A stretch of 64,000 nt of DNA, from the NCBI RefSeq assembly GCF_013409045.1, contig NZ_JACCBT010000001.1, positions 5,580,001 through 5,644,000 of the forward strand, in the 5' to 3' direction. A model generated the notes under the pieces. That model saw nothing but the letters and a program-made list of their open reading frames with translations, was not told the DNA's origin and searched no databases. Source of the stretch: Actinomadura citrea (GTDB lineage Bacteria; Actinomycetota; Actinomycetes; Streptosporangiales; Streptosporangiaceae). Below, piece after piece: positions 43,439-53,113 of the stretch. Made by a program: the position numbers and the translations under genes. The first letter of the stretch is position 1. Every line of letters starts with the position of its first letter.

Positions 43439-44008
43439 CTGACCGCGACCGGCGCGCCTGGCCGGGCCTCGAAGCCCGCGGGGGGCGCGGCGGCCGCCCT
43501 CGGGATACACGGTGGCGGTGACGGCCTTGCGGGTCTTGGCGAGGTAGCGGACGGCTCGTTCGAGCATGATAACCGGCGCGTCGGCACCCAGCAGGACGTC
43601 CCGGCATGCGCCGATGACCGCCAAGCCTGAGCCGGTGAATGCCGTGCCGTACCAGCGGGCCTTCCCGGGAATCCAGGTGACCTGCTACCTGCACCCGGCC
43701 AGAAGCAGGGCGCGGGCCCCTGCACACCGGCCTGTCGGGCATGCCGCGAGGCAGATTCCGGCCCACCCCGGCTCGTGGTTCCTGAACGGTCATGCGGCGA
43801 GCACTCAGCCCGACTTCGACCGCGCAGAGTGACTGGTAGCACGGTCTTCTTGTGGCCTCGTTCGCGGTGGGAGAAGGGTGATCTCCCAAATTCCTCCCGC
43901 CGGGCCACCAGTGGCCGCCCCCGGAGTCCAAGAGGCCGCCCCGCGGGAGCGAGGTCGCGCCTGCCGACTCGAATCCCGTGACCTCTTCGGAGCTGCGACA
44001 ACGCCAAA
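43439..44008. other. Decayed region
   Basis: On the minus strand (about 43690-43500) a stretch reads RWYGTAFTGSGLAVIGACRDVLLGADAPVIMLERAVRYLAKTR (in part), which looks like former coding sequence. I cannot name it, and it has no start or proper end. Confidence 0.35.
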
Positions 44009-44037
44009 GAGGCCTGCTCTTCATCCGAGCAAGCCTC
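44009..44037. terminator. Hairpin, terminator-like
   Basis: GAGGC-C-TGCTC, loop TTCATCC, GAGCA-A-GCCTC: a strong stem with one mismatch, just left of tRNA fragment C. No run of T follows. It could be an intrinsic terminator or part of an attachment region. Confidence 0.4.
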
Positions 44038-44051
44038 TGACCTGGCAAAAC

Positions 44052-44094
44052 GTGGGCGATACTGGGTTCGAACCAGTGGCCTCTTCGGTGTGAA
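44052..44094. repeat. Partial tRNA-Val 3' copy C (putative attachment site)
   Basis: 43 bases identical by eye to the 3' end of tRNA-Val at 60344-60386 and to copy B. Flanks on either side differ from A and B except for a short CTCTGACCTG to the left. It lies between two gene blocks and marks the boundary of two integrated regions. Confidence 0.8.
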
Positions 44095-44103
44095 GCAAAG
44101 CAG

Positions 44104-44412
44104 GAAAGTCGATCTAGGTCGATCCGAGTCGAACGGGGAGCCTCTCACCTGCACAAACGCCCTGACTACGTTGCGTTGAGTCGATCGGTGCCTGACTGCG
44201 GTGGCTCCCGAAACTGGCTCCCACAGCTCTCCGACTGCGGGAGATGAACACGCGTGCCTTTCGCCAGCCGATGAGGTACTTCCGAGCACGCTGATCGCTG
44301 AGCCATGCGATCGTTACGATTCCCAAGGACCACGTGGCACTGCTGCGGCCGCAGCACCAGCCCGAGGGGGCGCCCCGCACGACGCTTCAGCCCAGCGAGT
44401 CAGCTCAATTAC
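44104..44412. other. Right flank of attachment copy C
   Basis: About 310 bases without a gene. Holds the repeat GGTGGCTCCCGAAACTGG at 44200, also found near the tRNA gene. Confidence 0.4.
44200..44222. repeat. Arm-like repeat, left copy
   Basis: GGTGGCTCCCGAAACTGGCT and the next three bases match 60249-60270 except for one extra A. Same orientation. Both lie within 150 bases of a tRNA-Val 3' copy, at the two ends of the 44-60 kb region. May be recombinase arm-binding sites. Confidence 0.5.
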
Positions 44413-44736
44413 CTATATGCGCATCGATACAAGGTAATCGACAGGCAAGCCGAGGTCTTCAGCTAGCACCTTTAGTGGATCATGCGTCCCCGAAGGCACG
44501 AAAAAATATACGCCAGGGCGAGGGTAATCATAGTGGTGCTCCAATGCGTACCACACCCCTGAATCATCGCCACGAGCACTTGCATGCGCGACTGGCCCTG
44601 GAGCCTCCCACTCTACATTTTCTTCGAAGTCAACCTCCCAACGAGCCGAGAAGTCGCGCCAAGGAATGGGAACTAGAGCAACCATTTTCCAGTCGCACCG
44701 CGGAAGCTCTCGGTTAGGAATTGAAGTGAGACCCAT
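44413..44736 (-). CDS. Putative immunity protein for the Rhs toxin
   Basis: A 107-residue protein from ATG 44736, starting 18 bases after the Rhs stop. It is acidic and rich in Trp/Tyr (ARWEVDFEENVEWEAPG, VWYALEHHYDYPRPGVYFFVPSG), typical of small immunity proteins. The GC content drops here and in the last 350 bases of the Rhs gene relative to the rest, as usual for exchangeable toxin/immunity cassettes. No family recognised; the role follows from position. Confidence 0.65.
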   Translation of the reverse strand: MGLTSIPNRELPRCDWKMVALVPIPWRDFSARWEVDFEENVEWEAPGPVAHASARGDDSGVWYALEHHYDYPRPGVYFFVPSGTHDPLKVLAEDLGLPVDYLVSMRI

Positions 44737-44754
44737 TTGATCATTCCCGAAACT

Positions 44755-47700
44755 TCATTCCCCAAGGGCGAACCTTGAGATGATGACATCGATCTGGGCG
44801 AATTCACCGTCGATCGATTCGACAACCCCCTCGTTGCCGACATGCCACTGAACGTACGCTAGGCCAGGCTTCAGTCTGCCTGCGCGCGTCCAGGCCCACT
44901 CCGAGGGAACCGCTTCAGTGTAGAACTCGACTCCCACTGCCCCTTCGGGTAGTGGGCCAGGGTATGCCTGAACCGCTGGCCGCGATCCACCACGTGCGGT
45001 CCTGCCCCAAACTTGACCGGTGTCGGCGATCTGCTGAATTCCCTCGACTGTCTGGGACCTGGATTTCACCCTGTGGTAGGGGCCAGAGATCTTGCAGGGG
45101 TCGGTGTTGTGAACCAGGACCGCTGTCGCGCCTGCGAGCGCGTAGAACGTATGGTCGGCGCCGACGGTGAGGTTGTGGACCCGCTGGTGCTGGGTCCAGG
45201 TTCTGAGCGCGGTGAGTTGGACATAAGTGCCTACGCTGGTGCGGAGCCACATACCGGGCTTGAGCTCGCCTGCGTTGATCCATTTGTCGGCTGCGGGCAC
45301 CCAGAAGGGGTGGCCCAAGGTGGCGACCAGGACGCCGGTCTCGTGGCCGCGCTTGCCGTCGGTGTCGACGGTGAGCTCGACCAGGTGTTTGGTCCCGTTG
45401 CCGGTGATCGTGGCGAGGACCGGTCGCGCTGACGTCTTGCCGGTAGTCGGGTCAGTGGCCAGTACCTTGTCTCCGAGCCTGATCTTTTCAATCGGCTTGG
45501 CGGATCCGTTGGCCATGAGGACAGCGGTCCCCGCTACGAAGCTGTTGCGCGGGCAGCCCGCTCCTCCTCCGACAGGAGCGTCGTCTGCTGCTTTTCCAGC
45601 CTTCTTTGCGGCGGCCGGTCTTGTCTTCGCCGCGCTGCCGGCACGGCCTGGGGCGCCGCCCTTCGCCCTGCCGGCGATCTTTTGGACGATCTTCGGGGCG
45701 ACTCTTCTCAGGACGGGCGCCGCAGCTTTGGCCGCGAGGAGGCCGCTCACGGCGAGGCCGGCGTCTATCGCTGCGCCGGTGAGGCCGGCTTTGAACCCGC
45801 CTAGCAGGGTTTGTTGGTCGGATGGCGTGTTCTGGTGGTATGAGACCACTCCGTAGACCCATCCGCCGATGGCGGCGCAGCCGACTACTGCGCTGCCGCC
45901 GCTGATGGCGGTGCACAGGCCGCCTGCTGCGATACCGGCGATGGTGGCCTGATGTTTCTTCAGGAAGCCGCCGACCTTGCCGACCTTGCAGCTCCAGCCG
46001 CAGGGTTTCTTGACCGGTACTGGGTTAGGGCTCGCGGTGCCGTTGCAGCCGACCCAGCAGCCGCCGCCGCTGGGGGCGCGTGGGGGCGCGAGGTAGACCC
46101 CGCCGCCTCCTCCTCTTCTGAAGGAGTTGCGGTGCTGGTTGGCGTTGTCCCAGCGTTCGCGTGGTCCGTCGTTGCCGTAGGCGCTGCCGGGTACTGTGAA
46201 GCCGCCGTCACGGTACTGGCCAGTGGGGTCGGCGTGGTCGACCGGGTTGTTACCGGCGTAGGAGTAGCCGTTGGCGGTGAGAGGGTCGCCGCCGCCCGTG
46301 ACGGGGTCGGCGCTAAGGAAGCGGCCGGTGACCGGGTCGTACTCCCGTGCACCCAGGTGGGTGAGTCCCGTGGTGGTGTCCTTGGTACCGCCGACGTAGC
46401 CCTTGTCCATCAGTGTGGGCCACAGACCGATCGGGCTGCTGCGCTCGTTACCGAACGGGGCGAACCGGCGGACGCTCCAGTTGTCCTGGTCGACAGCGTT
46501 GACGGTGGTGTCGGCGCTGCCCTGGTAGTCGGGAACGAGGAACTGGACGGTGGAGCTGGAGGTGCCCGTCCGGTAGGCGACGTTCTGACCGGCGTGGCTG
46601 TAATAGCGGACCGCGGTGACGGTTCCGCTCGGGGACACCTTCATTTCCTGGCTGGGCAGGTAGAGGGTCTTGCCGTTGGTGTCCTTGCGGATCAGGCGGT
46701 TGCCGGCAGCGTCATAGATGTAGCTGGCCAGTTCCTTGCCCGCGTCATCGGTGACCTTGGACAGGTTGCCTTCGACGTCCCAGACCAGTTTCTGGCCGGG
46801 GCGGGTGACAGTGTTGCCGACCTTGTCGTAGGTGTACAGGTCGGTGGTCTCGGTGGTCCCGTCGGTTTCGCTGAGCGACTTCAGCGCGTGGGGGCTGTTG
46901 GCGCCGTCGTCGCCGAGAGGTGCGGGGTATGTGTAGGTGCGGGTCTTGTCGGCGGTGGGTCCGCCGGTGAAGGCGTGCTGGACTTCCTTGGTGCGGTTGC
47001 CGACCTTGTCGCCGTAGTTGCCGGTGGCGTCGTACTGGTAACTGGTCCAGTAGGGGGCCGGGCCGCCGATGGTGGTGGAGGTCGGCGCGGCGTTGCAGTC
47101 GGAGTTCGTGGTCGACCAAGCCTCGGAGAGGCGCTGGGCGTAGTCGTAGGTGTAGCACTGGCGGTCGGGCGCCTTGCCGGCGGCGTTGGTCAGGATCGAC
47201 CTGATCGAGCCGGCATCGGTGTAGTCGTACTTCGTTTCCAGGTCGAAGGTGGCGGTCGAAGACTGGCGCTTGACGGTGGAGCGAGTCAGGCGGTTGGTGG
47301 CCGGGTCCCGGTCGAACGTCTGCCAGAGGAACTTGTCCGACACCGCTGCCATGGCCAGCTGGGTGATGTCGCCATGACCGTCGTAGACCGTGTCGGCGAC
47401 ATAGGTGGCCAGGCCGTGTGTCCATTCGGGCAGGCCGTCGTCGTTGTACTCGGTGGTGACGTCTTCGGCGGGCAGTCCTGTGCTGCCTCCGACCGGAGGA
47501 TAGGAGGTTGTGAGCGGGGAGCCGTTGAAGTTGTAGGACTGCGCGGTGGTGTAGGTCCCGGCGAGCGCGCCTTCGGACGCCGGAATCGTGACGGTCGTCC
47601 CCTTGGCGTTGTAAAGCCCGTCATAGCCGGTGATGGCGGTGACGTACTTGTCGTTGCCGATGTGGCGGGTGGAGGTGGCGGGCAGGCCCTTGGCGTATGG

Positions 47701-50700
47701 GACGGTGTCGTAGGTCATGGAGGTCAGCGGCGTCGTGCCGTTCTTGACCTCCAGTGGACGGCCAAGGTTGTCGTAGCTGTAGCCGAGCGTGGTGCCGCGA
47801 GCGTCCTTGGCGGTGCTGACCTGGTCGAAGAAGTCGTAGGTGACGATCGAGGTGCCCTTGTCAGGACTGCTGCCGGTGACCGGGCGGCCCTGGACGTCGT
47901 AGGTGGTCTTCCACAGATTGCCTGCGGCGTCGCGGGCCTCGGCCGGACGTCCCGCCCCGTCGTAGGCGACGGTGGACGCCAGGTAGGGGCCGGTCAGGTT
48001 GGTGGTCTTGTACTGGCGCGTCTCCACCGTCCGGCCCAGAGCGTCGGTGAGTGTGGCCGAGGGCATCGCCCCTGAGGGTGGGATGACCGTGCTGCGCTCA
48101 CCGTCGTACTGGTTGGCGGTCGTCCACTTCTTGGTAGAGAAGCTGTAGAGCGTGGTGGTGAGGATTCGTTCGGCGCCGTCGTAGGTGCTGAGCGTCTGGC
48201 TGGGGACCTGGTTGTCGTCGGCGGTGGTCAGGACGCCTGACGGGTTGCCGGTCAGTATGTAGGCGGCGTTGGTCTTGTAGACCAGGCCGCGGCTGTCGTA
48301 CTTGGTGTCGGTGATGGTTCGTCCGCCGCCGGCCGCTTCGTTCTGCGACTGGCGGGGGCGCAGCATGCCGTCGAGCAGGTCGACGGACGTCTCGTAGGTG
48401 ACGGGGCTGGTCTTGGTGAGCGTCTTGGTGGTGACCGAGACCGGGTTGCCGTCGGTGGGGAATGCGTAGGCGTAGGTGGTAGAGGGCCTGTCGGGGTTGC
48501 TGTTACGGGTGTTGTTGGGCAGCCAAGCACGGACGAGGCGTCCCAGCCCGTCGTACTCGCCCTCGCCGACGCGCCCGTTGGGGTCGGTGATCTTGGTGGG
48601 CATGCCGCGGGCGGGGTTGTACTCGATGGTTGTGGTGAATCCCGCAGGCGCCGCGCCTCCTACGCTGACGGGCGGTGTGGTGAGGGTGCTGGATTTCAGC
48701 CAGCCCTCGGCGGAGTCGGTGTAGGTCGATTTGGTGGTGCGGTCGTCGCCTGTGGTGGCGGGGTCTCCGACCTGAGTCGCCTGTAGGACGCGGCCGTATC
48801 CGTCGTAAGTGGTGGTGCCGGAGGGCGTCATGGTGGAGCGACCGCCCGAGACGCCGGTGACCTTCTCCATGCTGGTGGCGTTGCCGACCGTCGGGTAAGC
48901 GCCGTAACCCTTGCCGTCATAAATGATCTTCGCGTCGGAGATCATGTCGGCGGGGACCAGGTTGGGTTCGTGGCTGGCGTCGTTGTCGCAGTCGACGGCC
49001 ACGGAGAGGGTGCGGATCGGCAGGGATTGGATCGCGCCGGCGGGTGTGGTGCCGCTGGGGAAGACGGTGCGTGAACACGTGTCGTCGGCGGAGGTGGTGA
49101 TGTCGCCTTCGTTGTCGACGGCGACAGTGCGGCCGAGACCGTCGTAGTCGTAGGTGGTCTGGGTGTTGAAGTCGGTGCCGTCGGCCTTGCGGGAACGGCC
49201 CCGGGTCCACTGCGGCTGGACGCGTCCACCGTCAACGGTGATGTCGTCGTCGGAGTTGGTGTCGTGGAAAGTGCGGCTGAGGGTCTTGGTCCATTTGGGC
49301 CGCGACACGTTCGCCTCGGTCTCGGCGGCGTCGGTGAAGGCACCGTTGAAGGTGCGGGTCTCCAGGACGGCGCCGGCGAGTGGGTCGAGGTCGCTGATTC
49401 CGCCGAGCAGGTTCTTGGAGTCGGTGACCGTCACGCTTTGGCGGGCGTTGCCCTTGCCCTGGTAGTTGCCGTCCATTCCGCGGGCGTAGGTGGTCTCGGT
49501 GCGGGACTGCTGTTCACCGTTCTGGCCGTCACCGGTGACGGTGCGGACCTTGGTGTAGCCGCGCCACTGTGACCAGGTGCGCCATTTGTCCTTGGTCATG
49601 CCGTCGTCCTCGGCGTACCGCCATGCGGCGTCGCCGAGGTAGGCGTAGCTGGTGATCTGGGACCTGGACTGCCCGGTGTTGTCGGCCTCGATGATGTAGT
49701 CGACGACGTATTTGTGGTACCAGTCGTTGATCAGCTTGCCGTCGGGCTGTTCCCACTTCACGGGGAAGCACCGTTTGGAGTTGTGCTTGGGATCGGGCAT
49801 ATCGCCGGCCGAATAGACGCAGTCTCCTGCCGGCGTGGGGTCGGCGTATGGATCGGAGTAGCCGACGCTGGTGGTCGCGCCGGTGCCGTTGTCGATGCCG
49901 ACCAGGCGCGGCCGGTCGTATCCGGGGAGGGCGTCGACGCCGGTGCCGGAGCGGCCGGTGACCACACGGTTGGTCATGAGCTGGCCGAACAGGGTGATGC
50001 GCGGGGCCTTGGTCTCGCCGCCGTCGTGGCCGGTCTGGTCGATGGTGTGCAGCCAGAGCGCGCCGTTCTGGTACGTCTGTCCGAGATCCCAGATGTCGAC
50101 GGTGGCGTAGCCGGGGTCTTCGGTACTGGCCACCTGGTTGTCGCGGAGCTTGGTGGTGATCTTAGTCAGGCGCTTGCGGTTGAAGAAGGTCGGCGATGTC
50201 TTGGCGTAGCCGCAGGTGTCCCCGTCGTCGCAGATGCGGTCGTCGGGCAGGTCCGTCCGGTCGGCCAGGGTGAAGCGGACGCGGCCGGTGGCCGGGGGGC
50301 CGTAGGTGGAGCCCTTGCGCTGGCCGTAGTCGATGCGGCTCAGATAACCGCCGGAGTCATATTTGGTGCCACCGCTCGTCTGCTGGTAGCGGGTGTAGTT
50401 ATTGGTCTCTTTGCCGTAGAAGTAGGTGATGGTGTTGTTGTGCGGGTCGACGACGTGGTCGAGATTCCATCGCCAGGCCTTCTGGCACCATGCGTCCTTG
50501 AAATCGCTGTCGTAGCACGGTTCGCCGGAGCTGTCACCGAAGACCGGCACGGTCCACGCCGAGTTGGTCTCCTTCTCTCCGTTCGTCCAATTGTCAGGAC
50601 GATTGATCCCGAAGAAGTACTCCACACCGTCCAGATCGGTCAGCTTCCAGTACTCGCCATCGTGGTCGCCATTGGTGGCACCCGTCAGCCGCTCGATGGT

Positions 50701-51879
50701 GGAGCCGTCATCGTTTCGAGGCCGCCAGGTCTGGGCGGCGCTGTCGTACAGCAGTTCGGTGGACCGGCCGTTCAGGGAAAGGACGGCGTTCTGGCGTCCC
50801 CAGCACAGGTCGCCGGAGGCGTGGCCGGCATCGATGCACGGTTTGTACTTGCGTTCGATGTATCCCGGCCAGTAGTCGAAACCGTCACCGATCCAGGACG
50901 CCTGGGAGTTGTCGGCGGCGGTCTTGCCGTCCACGGCCCCCGAGCTGTAGCCGATGGTGACCTCGGGCATCAGCTCGCCGGGAACCGGCGGCAGTCGCAT
51001 CGGATAGTTCCAGGAGAACTCCCCGGTATTGCTGCCCGCGCTCCAGTTGGACGCCGGGGACAGGCTGGTGGCGCTCCAGTCGCCGGACGGTCCGGAAGCG
51101 CCCGCCTCCGCAGCGAGCACCGTCGTGGTCCCCGCGGTGGGCGCGGCCTCCTGCGTGGGCTCGGCGGACACGGCCACGTCGGCCGACAGTGTCGCCGTCT
51201 TGGTGTCGTTGACGGTGGGCAGCACCGTGCGCTGCTGGCACCGCGCCTGCTCTGGGCTCGTGAGCGCGCAGGCTGGCAGCTTCACCAAACGCAGCCGGGA
51301 GGCCCAGTCACCTCCATGGGCGTTCTTGAACTGGGCGTAGCTCAATCCCAGTTTGACGTTCCCGGCCTGCGGGGCCGACACCGCCATGACCGTTTCGGTG
51401 CGCGTGGCCTTAGCGGTCTTGTGGTCTGCCATCCGCACCCGCACTCGCGGCGGAACAGTGGAGGCGGTTGCCCGCTCCCCCTTGCGGGACGTGGGTGCTG
51501 CTGCCCACACCGGCAACTTGCCTGCTCGCACCCAGGCTCCGGACGTTTGACCGTCCTTGCCTTTGTGGCCGGCGCGAAGGTCTGCCAGGTCCGCCGTGCC
51601 CTCGCCGGGCACGGGCCATACTGGTGCGGGCGCCTTGGCCGAAATCGGTGTTCCCGCCGTGCCGGGGGGTTTGCCCTTCCGGGCTTTGAGCGCCTTGCCC
51701 TTGATGCGGGGCGTCTTCTGGGTGCCGGGGCGGCGTGCGGCGCCGTCGTCTGACAATTTGGGCCGCACTGCGGCCGCCGCCTCACCGGCCACCCCGGCCA
51801 GCAGCGCCAGTGCCAGGGCGACCGCTACCGCGGCGATCAGCCCATGCGCCCGGCTCAGCGCACGCAACACACCCTTCAC
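44755..51879 (-). CDS. Secreted Rhs-repeat protein with Hint domain and C-terminal toxin
   Basis: A 2374-residue protein. Residues 1-37 are a signal peptide (LIAAVAVALALALLAGVAGEAAA). The long middle carries many YD/RHS repeats (YDGLGRTVAVDNEGD, YDNLGRPLEVKNGTTPL) and the core-ending signature THLGAREYDPVTGRFLSADPV with YSYAGNNPVDHADPTG. A hydrophobic stretch follows at 1950-2060. A Hint/intein-like domain occupies about 2112-2259: NSFVAGTAVLMANG, GDKVLATDP, LGHPFWV, LTVGADHTFYAL, VLVHNT. The last 115 residues are a toxin of unknown type (GIQQIADTGQVWGR, PAVQAYPGPLPEGAVGVEFYTEA). The RHS shell would enclose the toxin, with Hint releasing it. Confidence 0.9.
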   Translation of the reverse strand: MKGVLRALSRAHGLIAAVAVALALALLAGVAGEAAAAVRPKLSDDGAARRPGTQKTPRIKGKALKARKGKPPGTAGTPISAKAPAPVWPVPGEGTADLADLRAGHKGKDGQTSGAWVRAGKLPVWAAAPTSRKGERATASTVPPRVRVRMADHKTAKATRTETVMAVSAPQAGNVKLGLSYAQFKNAHGGDWASRLRLVKLPACALTSPEQARCQQRTVLPTVNDTKTATLSADVAVSAEPTQEAAPTAGTTTVLAAEAGASGPSGDWSATSLSPASNWSAGSNTGEFSWNYPMRLPPVPGELMPEVTIGYSSGAVDGKTAADNSQASWIGDGFDYWPGYIERKYKPCIDAGHASGDLCWGRQNAVLSLNGRSTELLYDSAAQTWRPRNDDGSTIERLTGATNGDHDGEYWKLTDLDGVEYFFGINRPDNWTNGEKETNSAWTVPVFGDSSGEPCYDSDFKDAWCQKAWRWNLDHVVDPHNNTITYFYGKETNNYTRYQQTSGGTKYDSGGYLSRIDYGQRKGSTYGPPATGRVRFTLADRTDLPDDRICDDGDTCGYAKTSPTFFNRKRLTKITTKLRDNQVASTEDPGYATVDIWDLGQTYQNGALWLHTIDQTGHDGGETKAPRITLFGQLMTNRVVTGRSGTGVDALPGYDRPRLVGIDNGTGATTSVGYSDPYADPTPAGDCVYSAGDMPDPKHNSKRCFPVKWEQPDGKLINDWYHKYVVDYIIEADNTGQSRSQITSYAYLGDAAWRYAEDDGMTKDKWRTWSQWRGYTKVRTVTGDGQNGEQQSRTETTYARGMDGNYQGKGNARQSVTVTDSKNLLGGISDLDPLAGAVLETRTFNGAFTDAAETEANVSRPKWTKTLSRTFHDTNSDDDITVDGGRVQPQWTRGRSRKADGTDFNTQTTYDYDGLGRTVAVDNEGDITTSADDTCSRTVFPSGTTPAGAIQSLPIRTLSVAVDCDNDASHEPNLVPADMISDAKIIYDGKGYGAYPTVGNATSMEKVTGVSGGRSTMTPSGTTTYDGYGRVLQATQVGDPATTGDDRTTKSTYTDSAEGWLKSSTLTTPPVSVGGAAPAGFTTTIEYNPARGMPTKITDPNGRVGEGEYDGLGRLVRAWLPNNTRNSNPDRPSTTYAYAFPTDGNPVSVTTKTLTKTSPVTYETSVDLLDGMLRPRQSQNEAAGGGRTITDTKYDSRGLVYKTNAAYILTGNPSGVLTTADDNQVPSQTLSTYDGAERILTTTLYSFSTKKWTTANQYDGERSTVIPPSGAMPSATLTDALGRTVETRQYKTTNLTGPYLASTVAYDGAGRPAEARDAAGNLWKTTYDVQGRPVTGSSPDKGTSIVTYDFFDQVSTAKDARGTTLGYSYDNLGRPLEVKNGTTPLTSMTYDTVPYAKGLPATSTRHIGNDKYVTAITGYDGLYNAKGTTVTIPASEGALAGTYTTAQSYNFNGSPLTTSYPPVGGSTGLPAEDVTTEYNDDGLPEWTHGLATYVADTVYDGHGDITQLAMAAVSDKFLWQTFDRDPATNRLTRSTVKRQSSTATFDLETKYDYTDAGSIRSILTNAAGKAPDRQCYTYDYAQRLSEAWSTTNSDCNAAPTSTTIGGPAPYWTSYQYDATGNYGDKVGNRTKEVQHAFTGGPTADKTRTYTYPAPLGDDGANSPHALKSLSETDGTTETTDLYTYDKVGNTVTRPGQKLVWDVEGNLSKVTDDAGKELASYIYDAAGNRLIRKDTNGKTLYLPSQEMKVSPSGTVTAVRYYSHAGQNVAYRTGTSSSTVQFLVPDYQGSADTTVNAVDQDNWSVRRFAPFGNERSSPIGLWPTLMDKGYVGGTKDTTTGLTHLGAREYDPVTGRFLSADPVTGGGDPLTANGYSYAGNNPVDHADPTGQYRDGGFTVPGSAYGNDGPRERWDNANQHRNSFRRGGGGGVYLAPPRAPSGGGCWVGCNGTASPNPVPVKKPCGWSCKVGKVGGFLKKHQATIAGIAAGGLCTAISGGSAVVGCAAIGGWVYGVVSYHQNTPSDQQTLLGGFKAGLTGAAIDAGLAVSGLLAAKAAAPVLRRVAPKIVQKIAGRAKGGAPGRAGSAAKTRPAAAKKAGKAADDAPVGGGAGCPRNSFVAGTAVLMANGSAKPIEKIRLGDKVLATDPTTGKTSARPVLATITGNGTKHLVELTVDTDGKRGHETGVLVATLGHPFWVPAADKWINAGELKPGMWLRTSVGTYVQLTALRTWTQHQRVHNLTVGADHTFYALAGATAVLVHNTDPCKISGPYHRVKSRSQTVEGIQQIADTGQVWGRTARGGSRPAVQAYPGPLPEGAVGVEFYTEAVPSEWAWTRAGRLKPGLAYVQWHVGNEGVVESIDGEFAQIDVIISRFALGE

Positions 51880-51959
51880 TGACGCCTCATTTCTCTGGAA
51901 GGCACCACGGTTGCCACGGCGCGGTCACCGGCCGGGCGGTCACACTGGGGCTCGGTCGG

Positions 51960-53024
51960 TTACCGGACGTCCACGTAGTCGGTGGCCTGTGCTGGGAGGT
52001 CGGTCTTGCCCGTGTCAGGTGAGGCGTAGGGGCTGAGGTAGTAGGCCATCCAGGTGGCATCGGCCGGGGTCTTGCACCGCATCTGGAACCAGCCGGCCGA
52101 GTCGGTCGCGTCGCCGCCGTTGGTGCAGGACGGCGTCCGCAGGGTCGTCTGTCCCTTGAGGCGGTACTTCGCGCCCACCCACTTGCCTTTGACCGGCTGC
52201 CAGCCGGCCGAGGAGGACCACCGCATCAACCGGCCCTTGAGCGTCAGGTACTGGCCTTTGCGCGCCGGCTCCGGGGAGGCGTTGAAGCCTGCGAAACCGG
52301 TCTTGTAATAGACCCGGAACGGGTAGCCCGACTCGACCTTGGTGTAGGTGGCGTCACCGGCGAAACTCGTGCGCAGCCACCCGGCCGTCCACGCGGTCGC
52401 CCTGATCTTCACCCGGCCTTTGGCGTCGGTCGTACTGGAACCGACTTGCTTCCAGCCGGTCTTCGGATAGCCGGAGGTGCCCTTGGGCGCCCACCACAAC
52501 GTCACCTTTCGCGCGGAGAGCGCCTCGCCACGGACTGCCTTCAACGTCCGCCGGACTTCAAAGGCCTTTCCGCGAATCGGATAAACCGGGTTGGTCTCCC
52601 GATCTCCCAGCACATTGTCGATGTACAACCGACTGATCCAGCCGATCACCCGTGCCGATGTCCCGGTCACCTGCCCATAGCCGGCCACCCGCGCGACGAT
52701 GTTGCCCGACCCAGGGAAGAAGGTCGCGCGGAACCGGCCGCCGGACTGCACCGTCGCCGTTTCCTGAAGTTCTCCATCCGGGCCGTCGAAATGCACCACC
52801 AGGGCTGCCGGCGCCGCCACCCAGCCCGCACCCCGGTTCTGCTGCACCTGCCCGGTCACCGTGACATCGGCGTCCCAGTTCTGCGTCGCCACCGGATCGA
52901 CCACGATGCGCTGCGGAATCTCCGTCTCTGCGGCCTGCACGGGAAGGGCGGCCAGCCCTACCACGAGCATCCCGCCGGACATCGCTACCGGCACTGCGTT
53001 CCTCATACTCGAGCTCAATCCCAT
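51960..53024 (-). CDS. Secreted beta-rich protein, unknown
   Basis: A 354-residue protein from ATG 53024 with AGGGAA upstream. It starts with a signal peptide (AMSGGMLVVGLAALPVQAAE). The mature part consists of Ig/Big-like beta units: DVTVTGQVQQNRGAGWVAAPAALVVHFDG, KVTLWWAPKGTSGYPKTGWKQVGSSTTDAKGRV and GQYLTLKGRLMRWSSSAGWQPVKGKW (shown in part). Similar repeats occur in actinobacterial secreted 'calcium-binding/Ig' proteins. It lies between the LamG/ricin gene and the Rhs gene, 80 bases before the latter, all on one strand. Confidence 0.75.
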   Translation of the reverse strand: MGLSSSMRNAVPVAMSGGMLVVGLAALPVQAAETEIPQRIVVDPVATQNWDADVTVTGQVQQNRGAGWVAAPAALVVHFDGPDGELQETATVQSGGRFRATFFPGSGNIVARVAGYGQVTGTSARVIGWISRLYIDNVLGDRETNPVYPIRGKAFEVRRTLKAVRGEALSARKVTLWWAPKGTSGYPKTGWKQVGSSTTDAKGRVKIRATAWTAGWLRTSFAGDATYTKVESGYPFRVYYKTGFAGFNASPEPARKGQYLTLKGRLMRWSSSAGWQPVKGKWVGAKYRLKGQTTLRTPSCTNGGDATDSAGWFQMRCKTPADATWMAYYLSPYASPDTGKTDLPAQATDYVDVR

Positions 53025-53113
53025 CGATTCCCTGCACGGTCGCCTGAGTGGCGAATTGTTGAACGCGCTTGCTGCCCGGCCGCCTGCTGGAGGCGCCTCG
53101 TCGATAGGCCTGA

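Noticed and set aside
43878-44093. Plus-strand ORF ending GDTGFEPVASSV
   Set aside because: This ending is a known false translation of tRNA T-arm sequence; here it comes from the partial tRNA-Val copy.
45952-48075. 707-codon plus-strand frame opposite the Rhs gene
   Set aside because: Val/Gly-rich antisense shadow of RHS repeats, no start signal.
49714-51753. 679-codon plus-strand frame opposite the Rhs N-terminal half
   Set aside because: Same reason; the Rhs gene with signal peptide is on the other strand.
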